From: Prolixibacteraceae bacterium
Lineage (GTDB): Bacteria > Bacteroidota > Bacteroidia > Bacteroidales > Prolixibacteraceae
DNA: 34,618 nt
Direction: 5' to 3'
Assembly: GCA_019459525.1 (NCBI GenBank)
Contig: JAIBEY010000116.1
Location: 1 to 34,618 of the forward strand
Made by a program: the position numbers and the translations under genes. This document shows, piece by piece, positions 17,766-25,291 of this stretch. How positions within the stretch are numbered: the stretch's first letter is position 1; each line of letters begins with the position of its first letter. The notes under the pieces were generated by a model, which worked only from the letters and a program-made list of their open reading frames with translations, was not told the origin of the DNA and searched no databases.

Positions 17766-18752
17766 TTAAAACGCTTTTTCACCAAAATACTTCATAAACT
17801 GAACCCGCTGCCAAGCTTGAGTTGACGAGGACGAATGACTTAACGATCCTTTAAAATCAGATAGTGTGCCGTATCCTTTCCTGTCCATATAATCAGCAAT
17901 TCCCTGATTGAGTCTTGAGATTGCCGATGGCCCATCTTTATAAAGTACCGAAGCCACCTGAACGGCAGAGGCCCCTGACAGTAGGAATTTTATAGCTGTT
18001 TCGGAAGTATGTATTCCGGTGGTAGCCGCCAGATCGCACGATAGGATGCCTGACAAAAGGCCGGTCCACCTCAGCGGCATTACATAATCGTGCGGGGAAC
18101 TTAAAACATCGGCAACACCAACTGATTGCGATTCAATATCGATATCCGGGCTGTAAAAGCGGTTAAAAATGGTTATCCCCGAAATCCCGGTTTGAGATAA
18201 CTGCTGGATCATTCCGGCCAGATTGGAGAAATAGTGGCTGATTTTTATGGAAACCGGAATTTTTACAACCGATAGCACGCGGCTGATGGTTTCGAAATAA
18301 AACTGCTCATTGGTTTCGGCCGATTTTAAAACATCTGCCGGGCAAGCATACATATTTAATTCCAAAGCATCAGCTCCGGCCTCCTCAATTTTATGGGCAA
18401 ACAAAACCCAGTCGCTCGAACTGATGCAGTTAATGCTGGCCACAATGGGCACATCAGTTCTGGCTTTTACATCCGAAATTAGTTTTAGGTATTTGCGAAT
18501 GCTTTCATCTTTAATTACATAGTCGAAATAATCGAGGTATTCCGGATCAGAATGCAGATTGTCGCGTAAGCTTAGTTCTTCCTGCAATTCATGATAAATT
18601 TCTTCTTCAAAAATTGATTTTAGTACAATGGCTCCAGCACCGGCTTCAGCCAGTTTGAGCACTTGTTCTGCATGTCCGGTCATGCTGCTGCTTGCTGCAA
18701 TTACCGGGCTTTTTAATTCGAGTCCGAAAAATCGGGTTGATATATTTGCCAT
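17766..18752 (-). CDS. Dihydroorotate-dehydrogenase-like flavoprotein
   Basis: A 328-residue TIM-barrel protein of the dihydroorotate/dihydropyrimidine dehydrogenase superfamily. It begins MANISTRFFGLELKSPVIAASS. FMN-site features include S21-S23, K45 in AIVLKS, N108 in SINC, the active-site-like ELNMYACP (N133, C137) and K170 in VSIKIS. It lacks the C-terminal ferredoxin domain of PreA. In Bacteroidota such proteins are labelled DHOD-like and are distinct from the true pyrimidine PyrD. It lies 100 bp downstream of nfnB on the same strand, next to two NAD(P)/FAD/Fe-S electron-transfer genes that could serve as its redox partners. Its substrate is not determined by sequence. Confidence 0.85.
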   Translation of the reverse strand: MANISTRFFGLELKSPVIAASSSMTGHAEQVLKLAEAGAGAIVLKSIFEEEIYHELQEELSLRDNLHSDPEYLDYFDYVIKDESIRKYLKLISDVKARTDVPIVASINCISSSDWVLFAHKIEEAGADALELNMYACPADVLKSAETNEQFYFETISRVLSVVKIPVSIKISHYFSNLAGMIQQLSQTGISGITIFNRFYSPDIDIESQSVGVADVLSSPHDYVMPLRWTGLLSGILSCDLAATTGIHTSETAIKFLLSGASAVQVASVLYKDGPSAISRLNQGIADYMDRKGYGTLSDFKGSLSHSSSSTQAWQRVQFMKYFGEKAF

Positions 18753-18787
18753 AAAAATTAGATTTAAAAGTAAAGTTATTTAAGATC

Positions 18788-18836
18788 AACGATTAACGAA
18801 GCAGGAGCGTACACCTTTTGTTGTTCGTTAATCGTT
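18788..18836. repeat. Perfect 13-bp inverted repeat in the nfnB/DHOD-like gap
   Basis: AACGATTAACGAA (18788-18800) and TTCGTTAATCGTT (18824-18836) are exact reverse complements separated by 23 bp. They fill about half of the 100-bp gap between nfnB and the DHOD-like gene. There is no T-tract on the minus strand. The element could be an RNA hairpin adjusting the relative level of the two genes, or a protein-binding site. Confidence 0.6.
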
Positions 18837-18852
18837 ATTCGGCAATCTAAAA

Positions 18853-20340
18853 TCATTCTTTAGGTTTTCCCTGAAGGTATTGGTCCATATTTGCAGCGGC
18901 TTTGCGCCCGTCGCCCATTGCCAGGATTACGGTTGCACCTCCCCGCACAATATCGCCACCGGCAAACAATTCAGGAATCGAACTTTGCATGGTTTCTTCG
19001 TTAACCTCGATGGTTCCCCATTTACTAACTTTCAACTCTTTAACTTCTGAAGGAATCAACGGATTTGGAGACACACCAACAGCCACTACAACCAGGTCAA
19101 CCGGGATATCGTATTCGGAACCTTCCAGAACGATGGGCCTGCGACGACCCGAAGCATCAGGTTCTCCCAAGGTCATACGTTGAATGCGCATCCGGTTTAC
19201 TTTGCCTTTTTCATCAGCAAAATATTCAATCGGATTAGCCAGGTTCATAAATTCGATGCCTTCTTCTTCGGCATGATGAACTTCTTCTACACGGGCAGGC
19301 ATTTCTTCGCGCGAACGACGGTAAATGATCATTGCCCGTTCGGCACCCAAACGTTTGGCCGTGCGCACCGAGTCCATGGCTGTATTTCCGCCACCAATTA
19401 CGGCCACATTTTTCCCTTTTATTACGGGAGTATCAAATTCATCGCTGGCAGCATTCATCAGGTTAACGCGCGTCAGATATTCGTTCGACGAGAGAATCCC
19501 ATTGTAGTTTTCGCCCGGAATATTCATAAAACGTGGAAGCCCTGCGCCGCTGGCCACAAAGAAAGCTTTAAATCCTTCTTCCTTCAAATCGTCGAAACTG
19601 GCTGTTTTCCCTACAATAAAGTTCCTGACGAACTTAACGCCCATTTTTTCGAGATTGGTCAGTTCAACATCCACAATTTTGTTGGGCAACCTGAATTCAG
19701 GAATACCATATTTTAATACGCCGCCAATTTCGTGAAGCGCTTCAAAAACGGTCACATCGTAACCTAGTTTAATCATATCGCCGGCGAACGAAAGCGAGGC
19801 CGGGCCTGAGCCAATGGCGGCTACTTTAATTCCGTTAGCCGGGGCAACTTCAGGAACAGACATGAATCCGCTTTCGCGCTCGTAATCGGCAGCAAAACGT
19901 TCCAGGTATCCGATAGCTACAGGGTCTTTCTTCATTTTCTGAGTATAAAAACAACTGGCTTCGCATTGTTTTTCCTGAGGGCAAACACGCCCGCAAACTG
20001 CCGGAAGGGCTGATGTTTCTTTCAGCGTTTTTGCCGCTTCCAGAAAACTTCCCTGCTCAATGTATTTGACAAATTTTGGGATATTGATACTTACCGGGCA
20101 ACCGTCGATACAAGTTGGGTTCGGGCAATCGAGACATCTCGAAGCTTCAGCCTGCGCCTGAGTTTCGGTCAAACCGGTATTTACTTCCCGATCCTGATAA
20201 CGGATGCGTACAAACGGATCCAGTTCAGGCATCCGGGTTCTGATCATGGCAGTACGGTCTTTATTTGCTATTTTCTTTCGCAGTTCGGCACGCCATTCTT
20301 TTTCGCGCTCTGCCTGAAGATATTCTTTGTTCGTTGACAT
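18853..20340 (-). CDS. nfnB: NfnB / GltD-like Fe-S flavoprotein (NADH-dependent ferredoxin:NADP oxidoreductase large subunit)
   Basis: 495 residues from the ATG at 20340. The frame is open further upstream, but a start there would overlap the nfnA stop, and MSTNKEYLQAEREKEW is the more natural N-terminus. An N-terminal double [4Fe-4S] module has C69, C72, C77, C81 and C116, C120, C126, C130. An FAD-binding GSGPAS (178-183) and an NADP-binding GGGNTAMDS (316-324) follow, with FAGGDIVRGG near the C-terminus. The GltD-like architecture paired with the small subunit 19 bp upstream marks it as NfnB. The NfnAB complex couples reduced ferredoxin and NADH to reduce two NADP+ by flavin-based electron bifurcation (reversible). 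Annotation pipelines often call it glutamate synthase small subunit, but no gltB is present. Confidence 0.88.
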   Translation of the reverse strand: MSTNKEYLQAEREKEWRAELRKKIANKDRTAMIRTRMPELDPFVRIRYQDREVNTGLTETQAQAEASRCLDCPNPTCIDGCPVSINIPKFVKYIEQGSFLEAAKTLKETSALPAVCGRVCPQEKQCEASCFYTQKMKKDPVAIGYLERFAADYERESGFMSVPEVAPANGIKVAAIGSGPASLSFAGDMIKLGYDVTVFEALHEIGGVLKYGIPEFRLPNKIVDVELTNLEKMGVKFVRNFIVGKTASFDDLKEEGFKAFFVASGAGLPRFMNIPGENYNGILSSNEYLTRVNLMNAASDEFDTPVIKGKNVAVIGGGNTAMDSVRTAKRLGAERAMIIYRRSREEMPARVEEVHHAEEEGIEFMNLANPIEYFADEKGKVNRMRIQRMTLGEPDASGRRRPIVLEGSEYDIPVDLVVVAVGVSPNPLIPSEVKELKVSKWGTIEVNEETMQSSIPELFAGGDIVRGGATVILAMGDGRKAAANMDQYLQGKPKE

Positions 20341-20359
20341 TTCTTTGGGTTTATTGGGA

Positions 20360-21175
20360 TTACAAATACCGTTCGTTGGCCATTTTTTCTTCATCAGCAT
20401 ATCCGCCCAGTCGCATAATCAATTCGTCGAAATCAATCTGATGGGCGTCAAATTCCGGTCCGTCAATACAGGTAAACAAGGTGCGTCCGCCCACACTAAC
20501 GCGGCAGGCACCGCACATACCGGTTCCGTCAACCATAATGGCATTCAAACTGGCCTGAGTTGGTATCTGATATTTTTTGGTTAAAAGGGAGGTGAATTTC
20601 ATCATTACCGCAGGCCCAATGGCAATACATTCGTCCACTTTTTCGCGCTGAATAACAGCTTCAGCGCCGGCAGTAACCAATCCTTTGGTCCCGTATGATC
20701 CGTCGTCGGTCATCACGATCACTTCGTCCGACCATTTGCGGATTTCGTCTTCCAGAATAATCAAGTCTTTGTTTCGGGCAGCCAAAATGGAAATGACACG
20801 GTTCCCGGCTTTTTTGAACGCTTCTACAATGGGCAGCATTGGGGCAACGCCAACACCACCACCACAAGCCAATACTGTTCCGGGCTGGTGAATATGCGTG
20901 GCTTTACCGAGCGGACCAACCAAATCGAGAATATGATCGCCAACATTAAGCTCAAAAAGTTTGGAAGAACTTACTCCCATTTTCTGAACCACCAAGTCAA
21001 TGGTTCCTTTAACGGGGTCGGAGCCGGCAATGGTTAGCGGAATTCGTTCCCCTTTTTGATCGACCCGTAAAATTACGAAATGGCCTGGCTTGCGCGATTT
21101 GGCTATACGTGGTGCATCAACAACAAATTTGGCTACTTTTTCAGAAAAAAGAACCTTTTCAATAATTTGGTTCAT
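20360..21175 (-). CDS. nfnA: NfnA-like FAD/NAD-binding small subunit (sulfide/dihydroorotate dehydrogenase-like)
   Basis: A 271-residue ferredoxin-reductase-fold protein. It has an FAD domain at about 1-95 (PLTIAGSDP), an NAD domain with ACGGGVGVAPMLPI at about 103-115, and a C-terminal [2Fe-2S] segment DGTGMCGACR...FTC with D216, C221, C224 and C236. That matches the Asp plus three Cys ligand set I recall for the Nfn small subunit. It is also homologous to PyrK and to sulfide dehydrogenase subunit B, but the immediate partner is the GltD-like gene, not pyrD, which favours NfnA. It is the first gene of a likely nfnA-nfnB-DHOD-like transcription unit on the minus strand. Confidence 0.88.
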   Translation of the reverse strand: MNQIIEKVLFSEKVAKFVVDAPRIAKSRKPGHFVILRVDQKGERIPLTIAGSDPVKGTIDLVVQKMGVSSSKLFELNVGDHILDLVGPLGKATHIHQPGTVLACGGGVGVAPMLPIVEAFKKAGNRVISILAARNKDLIILEDEIRKWSDEVIVMTDDGSYGTKGLVTAGAEAVIQREKVDECIAIGPAVMMKFTSLLTKKYQIPTQASLNAIMVDGTGMCGACRVSVGGRTLFTCIDGPEFDAHQIDFDELIMRLGGYADEEKMANERYL

Positions 21176-21213
21176 CGAGACAATATTTAGTTAGCGATTT
21201 TTCGAATAGATGC

Positions 21214-21221
21214 CAAAAATA
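21214..21221 (-). promoter_or_regulatory. -7 box (TATTTTTG) for nfnA
   Basis: An exact TAnnTTTG on the minus strand, 38 bp upstream of the nfnA ATG. No consensus -33 element is seen at 19-20 bp spacing. It is the best candidate for driving the nfnA-nfnB-DHOD-like unit. Confidence 0.45.
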
Positions 21222-21392
21222 GCAATGTGCAAAGAATATACATCTAAAAAACTTTTCTTTTTTAGAGGGTAAATTAATTTGGAAGAAATCTTAATTGAGT
21301 GCTAAAAATAGAATGGAATTGGCAGAAAGAAAAGCAGTGAAAAGTTTAATCGTGCGTATTCTTCAGAAGTTTAATTTTAACAAGCAGTTCTT

Positions 21393-21701
21393 CTAATTAC
21401 TAATTGATTCCAGAAGTTTTTTTGGATCTTGACGATTATCCCAAAACGCTGTGATGATTAACTTATCCTTGGTCAGTTTGTAGTAGATACTAAAATGCCC
21501 CATCGCAGACACCCTCGTTCCCTCGTAAGTTGTTGATTTAAATGATTCCGGATGGTTAAGTATGATTTGTATCTGGCTGGCCGTTATACTAATTAGTTTC
21601 TTCGCATAACGCGTTTAACCATTATGCTTTGTCCAATGTATTAAAATTTCCCTTCGTTGCCTGGCCACTGTTGCTGTCCAAACTACTGTTCGCTTAGCCA
21701 T
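21393..21701 (-). pseudogene. ParE/RelE-family toxin interrupted by one in-frame stop codon
   Basis: Reading the minus strand from ATG 21701 gives MAKRTVVWTATVARQRREIL...HWTKHNG, then TAA at codon 29 (plus 21615-21617). The same frame then continues as TRYAKKLISITASQIQIILN... to FWDNRQDPKKLLESISN and a TAG at 21393-21395. In total it spans 102 codons before the terminal stop. The N-terminal VVWT...ILIHW and C-terminal FWDNRQDPKKL are typical of the ParE/RelE toxin fold, and both halves are in one frame with no indel. Family members usually carry a residue such as Ser after the HNG/RNG turn, so TCA to TAA is the likely change. The toxin start overlaps the antitoxin end by 19 bp, the usual antitoxin-first operon layout. 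No ATG restart exists near the stop, so the product should be a 28-residue fragment. Confidence 0.85.
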
Positions 21702-21925
21702 TGTAAATCATCTTTGTCGAGTTGGTAATGGGCGATTAATTTCCCATTTACTATGTCCTCATCACTTAATTGGAGCATGGTGACTTGCTCCTCAGATAAT
21801 TGTACCGTATCCTGACCTACTGTGCTATTATTGACTAATTGATAAAGCGCTAAAAGATAATCCTCATTGGAAATTGTCAAGAGTTTATCGATGATATTAT
21901 TCCTGATCAAATCTGTTGTGCTCAT
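21683..21925 (-). CDS. Antitoxin partner of the ParE/RelE-like toxin
   Basis: An 80-residue acidic protein, MSTTDLIRNNIIDKLLTISNEDYLLALYQL..., with a C-terminal toxin-binding-like tail EQVTMLQLSDEDIVNGKLIAHYQLDKDDLQWLSEQ. Small Bacteroidota antitoxins with an N-terminal helical part, a NGK/GKxI turn and a DLQxWL ending are common partners of ParE-like toxins. The gene is intact and has a well-formed promoter just upstream. Its stop lies within the start of the toxin frame. With the toxin broken, it may persist by chance, autoregulate, or neutralise a related toxin elsewhere. Confidence 0.75.
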   Translation of the reverse strand: MSTTDLIRNNIIDKLLTISNEDYLLALYQLVNNSTVGQDTVQLSEEQVTMLQLSDEDIVNGKLIAHYQLDKDDLQWLSEQ

Positions 21926-21941
21926 CTGTTTAAAGTTTCTT

Positions 21942-21972
21942 CAAATATGGAAAATTCCTGTCTGAATACAAA
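21942..21972 (-). promoter_or_regulatory. Promoter of the toxin-antitoxin operon
   Basis: On the minus strand TTTG (plus 21969-21972), a 19-bp spacer, then CATATTTG (plus 21942-21949). This combines an exact -33 motif with a 7-of-8 match to the TAnnTTTG -7 motif at the expected spacing. The antitoxin ATG follows 17 bp later. Confidence 0.65.
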
Positions 21973-22283
21973 ATAGTTGGTTTTGAATACTTCGAAAATT
22001 CCAAATACTTCAAGTTTTGCGATCAGGTAAAAGGTGCGTTAAAACGCAAAAACAGCTACCTCTTGTTGTAAACGGAGCGGATCTGGTTCTTTTAGCAGAA
22101 TAATGTACATGCAGGCCACATACAATATCTGCAAGTTTCACCGTTTTTTTAATCTGCTCTTTTTTCAAAAAAAAGCTTCAAACAGAAAGCAGAATGACCT
22201 ATCTTTAAAATTTTGTTTGCGCTCCAAAAAGGTGCGCGAAAAAATGGTCAGAAGGAAACAACAACTTAATAAAAATCAGAAAA
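21973..22283. other. Gap between the toxin-antitoxin locus and the SNF2 gene
   Basis: No convincing gene. An open frame reading through ATG 22244 overlaps the helicase in a different frame and shows no family resemblance. A short inverted repeat TGCGTT-AA-AACGCA lies near 22035-22048. A near-consensus -7 box, TATCTTTA (22200-22207), could serve the helicase gene with a leader of about 75 nt. Confidence 0.45.
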
Positions 22284-25220
22284 TTGGTTCAGGAGTTTAT
22301 CATTGGGTTTACAGAGCACCGGGCTGTGGGAAATATTTTTGTCCCGCTGCTGATAGAAAAAGAACGCTCGTACTACACCGTTAAAAAGGTGGTAAAATTA
22401 CGCGATTACAAAAGCGGGGAAGTACAATTGAACGAATCGGAACTGGAATTGCTTAAACTGATAGAGAATTACAGTGATGAAGCCATCATGAAAAAGTTCT
22501 CGAAAAAGGCAGCCAACCCGAATTTCTTTCAGCAAATGGATCCCGACCTGTTTCAAAACCATATCAGTCCGTATATCGATAAGTATATGTATAAGTGTGT
22601 GTTACTCCTGATGAAGGGAAACACCCGACTTTTTCTGAAGCAGGCAAAATATTCGAATCTTTATGATGAAGATCTGGTTAAAATAAACCCTACTTTTTCT
22701 GAAAGCGTATTTTATTTTAACCGCGACGAAGCCGGAACGAAATACCGACTGAAAATTAGTCACGAGGGGCAGCCAATCGATTTGTTGAAGAAAAACATCA
22801 AAATGGTGTGTACTCAACCTTGCTGTTTTGTTTATCTCAACAAACTTTTTGTTTTTAAGGGTCTTTCGGGGAAAAAACTGATTCCGTTCCTGACCAAAGA
22901 TTCGGTTTCGATTCCACGACAAGCTGAAGATAAATACTACCAATCGTTTATCCTGAATACGATTAAAGAGTCGGAAGTAAAAGCTACCGGGTTTGATATC
23001 ATTGAAAGCCGTCCGCCGCGTAAAACAATCCTTTCGCTGGAACAGGATTTGACGCTCCGGCCTGTAATAATCGTAAAATTCAAATACGAAAATAACCTTT
23101 ATCTGGCCGATTCGGTGTCGAATGTATTTGTCAGTCTTGAAAAAAATCAGGGGAACTACGCTTTCAAGAAGTTTGTCCGCGATCGTGTTTGGGAAGATGA
23201 ACAGCTCGGTTCGCTAAAAAAACTCGGTCTGAAATACAAAAACGGAGTTTGGAATCCGGAAGAAAACAAACAAAAGCCCGAAACAGAGAATTATTACCGG
23301 GCTATTGAATGGCTTTCTGAAAATCATACCGAACTGGAAAATAGAGGATATCACATTTTACAGAATAAACTCAATAAAAAATATTTTACCGGAACGCAGA
23401 CGCTCGATATTCAGATTAAAAACAACGAAGATTGGTTTGATATCTATGCCATGGTCAAATTTGGCGATTACCAGGTTCCATTTATCAGGCTCCGGAAACT
23501 TATCCTGAATCAAATCCGTGAATTTGAGCTGCCATCCGGCGAGATTGCCGTTTTGCCGCTCGAATGGTTTTCGTCGTACCGCGATCTTTTTCCGTTTGCC
23601 AAACTTGATGGCAATATCCTGAAACTCAAAAGGCATCATTTTCAGCTCCTTCAGGACAAAGTAAAAGGCATCGACCGCAATTATTTCAGGAAACTGGAAC
23701 AAATAAATTCGATTACCGACCAGGCTATTGATGTGCCCGTCGAGCTAAAAGCCGAACTGAGAAGTTACCAGAAAGATGGATTTTCGTGGATGTACCAATT
23801 GCGCGAAAACCAGTTGGGCGGTTGTTTGGCCGACGACATGGGGCTTGGTAAAACGATACAAACGCTGACTCTTTTGCTGAAAATCAGGAAAAAAGATACC
23901 CTGTCGTTTTTGCCGGACCCGGAATCTGATTCCAAGGTACAATTGTCTCTTTTTGATCCGCTTCCGGCGCCTTCCGAAATTCAGCCAGCTTCCATGATTG
24001 TGATGCCCACTTCGCTGATTCATAACTGGAGCAATGAGATTCAGAAGTTTGCTCCATCGTTAAAAGTTTACAAACACGTGGGGGCCCTTCGCAACAAATC
24101 GAGTATGGCTTCGGTCATCAGAAATTATGATGTGATTTTGACGACCTACGGAACCATGCGGAACGACTCCGAAATGTTACGTCCTTTCGAATTCCATTAC
24201 TTGATTCTCGATGAAAGTCAGAATATTAAGAATTCATCTTCAAAAACGTACAAAAGTATCATCGAAATAAAGTCGAAACACAAACTGGTGATTACCGGTA
24301 CGCCAATTGAAAATTCGCTGTCGGATTTATGGTCTCAGTTCAATTTCCTGAATCAAGGTTTGCTGGGTAGTTTGCCGTTTTTTAAACGCGAATTTATTAC
24401 CCCGATTGAAAAAAATAACGACGAGGAACAGCAAAAGAAATTGCAAAAACTGATTCGTCCATTTGTGCTCAGGAGAACCAAAGAAGAAGTAGCCAGCGAT
24501 TTGCCTGCCCTGACCGAACAAATCAGGTATTGCGAAATGACCGACGAGCAGCGGGAAATTTATGAGACCGAAAAATCGGCTATCCGGAATACGATCCTGA
24601 AAAATATTGAGTCGAACGGCATCAAAAAATCGGCGCTTGTTGTTTTGCAGGGATTAACCAAACTCCGTCAACTTTCCAATCATCCATCGCTGGTAACCAA
24701 AGAAAACGAAACGGAGTCGGGGAAATTTAACGAGATTTACCGCTGTCTCGAAAACCTGTTGGCGGAAAAGCATAAGGTCCTTATTTTTTCGTCGTTTGTA
24801 AAGCACCTTGAATTGCTGCAAACAAAAATTGAGGCCGAAAATTGGAAGTATTCCCGACTTACCGGAAAAACAACCAATAGGCAGGAAGTGATTCAGCAAT
24901 TTCAGAATGACCCGGATAATCATATTTTCCTGATTTCGCTGAAAGCCGGTGGGGTAGGCTTGAATCTGACTTCGGCTGATTACGTTTTTATCATCGACCC
25001 GTGGTGGAATCCGGCAGCCGAAAATCAGGCGATTAACCGCGCTCACCGCATTGGTCAGGATAAAAAAGTTTTCGTTTACCGATTTATTACCGAAGATTCG
25101 ATCGAAGAAAAAATTCAAACCCTGAAATCAAAAAAATCAGCATTAGCCGAAAAATTCATCAGTTCTAACAATCCGATAAACGCCATTACCCAAGAGGAAA
25201 TCATGAGTTTATTCAGCTAA
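22284..25220 (+). CDS. SNF2-family DEAD-like helicase / ATPase
   Basis: A 978-residue protein. The C-terminal half is a complete SNF2 motor: motif I DDMGLGKT (517-524, K523), motif Ia MPTSLIHNW, motif II DESQ (643-646), motif III ITGTPIENSLSDLW, motif IV VLIFSSFVKHLELL, motif V SLKAGGVGLNLTSADYV, and motif VI NQAINRAHRIGQ. The ~490-residue N-terminal half is the Bacteroidota-type extension (TEHRAVGNIFVPLLIEKE...). The start codon is probably TTG at 22284. The frame is open back to 22209 without any ATG, GTG or clear homology, and the family's N-terminus falls right at EFIIGFTEHR. It is expected to remodel protein-DNA complexes in the cytoplasm. Its specific role is unknown, and no defence partners are adjacent. 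Confidence 0.92.
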   Translation: MVQEFIIGFTEHRAVGNIFVPLLIEKERSYYTVKKVVKLRDYKSGEVQLNESELELLKLIENYSDEAIMKKFSKKAANPNFFQQMDPDLFQNHISPYIDKYMYKCVLLLMKGNTRLFLKQAKYSNLYDEDLVKINPTFSESVFYFNRDEAGTKYRLKISHEGQPIDLLKKNIKMVCTQPCCFVYLNKLFVFKGLSGKKLIPFLTKDSVSIPRQAEDKYYQSFILNTIKESEVKATGFDIIESRPPRKTILSLEQDLTLRPVIIVKFKYENNLYLADSVSNVFVSLEKNQGNYAFKKFVRDRVWEDEQLGSLKKLGLKYKNGVWNPEENKQKPETENYYRAIEWLSENHTELENRGYHILQNKLNKKYFTGTQTLDIQIKNNEDWFDIYAMVKFGDYQVPFIRLRKLILNQIREFELPSGEIAVLPLEWFSSYRDLFPFAKLDGNILKLKRHHFQLLQDKVKGIDRNYFRKLEQINSITDQAIDVPVELKAELRSYQKDGFSWMYQLRENQLGGCLADDMGLGKTIQTLTLLLKIRKKDTLSFLPDPESDSKVQLSLFDPLPAPSEIQPASMIVMPTSLIHNWSNEIQKFAPSLKVYKHVGALRNKSSMASVIRNYDVILTTYGTMRNDSEMLRPFEFHYLILDESQNIKNSSSKTYKSIIEIKSKHKLVITGTPIENSLSDLWSQFNFLNQGLLGSLPFFKREFITPIEKNNDEEQQKKLQKLIRPFVLRRTKEEVASDLPALTEQIRYCEMTDEQREIYETEKSAIRNTILKNIESNGIKKSALVVLQGLTKLRQLSNHPSLVTKENETESGKFNEIYRCLENLLAEKHKVLIFSSFVKHLELLQTKIEAENWKYSRLTGKTTNRQEVIQQFQNDPDNHIFLISLKAGGVGLNLTSADYVFIIDPWWNPAAENQAINRAHRIGQDKKVFVYRFITEDSIEEKIQTLKSKKSALAEKFISSNNPINAITQEEIMSLFS

Positions 25221-25249
25221 TTACAGGTTTTACCGATTGATTTTCAGTT

Positions 25250-25257
25250 TAAATTTG
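25250..25257 (+). promoter_or_regulatory. -7 box (TAAATTTG) for the S9 peptidase gene
   Basis: An exact TAnnTTTG, 34 bp upstream of the ATG at 25292, with a T-run (25228-25231) about 18 bp upstream near the -33 position. It is the only good promoter match in the 71-bp gap after the helicase gene. Confidence 0.6.
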
Positions 25258-25291
25258 CCTGCAATTTTAAAATAACAATAACCAAAATCAC

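Noticed and set aside
18853-20340. Annotation as glutamate synthase small subunit (gltD)
   Set aside because: No large subunit gene is present, and the small-subunit partner 19 bp upstream is of NfnA type, so NfnB fits better.
20341-20400. Upstream start for NfnB (20 extra residues)
   Set aside because: It would overlap the end of nfnA, and the extra residues look like translated intergenic sequence. MSTNKEYLQ at 20340 is the natural start.
22103-22384. Plus-strand 93-codon frame before the SNF2 gene
   Set aside because: It overlaps the helicase by 100 bp in another frame, has no family resemblance, and its codon use looks like a shadow of the real gene.
22284-25220. SNF2 helicase as part of a phage-defence island
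   Set aside because: No nuclease, methyltransferase, phospholipase or other defence partner is adjacent. Its neighbours are a decayed toxin-antitoxin pair and a peptidase gene.
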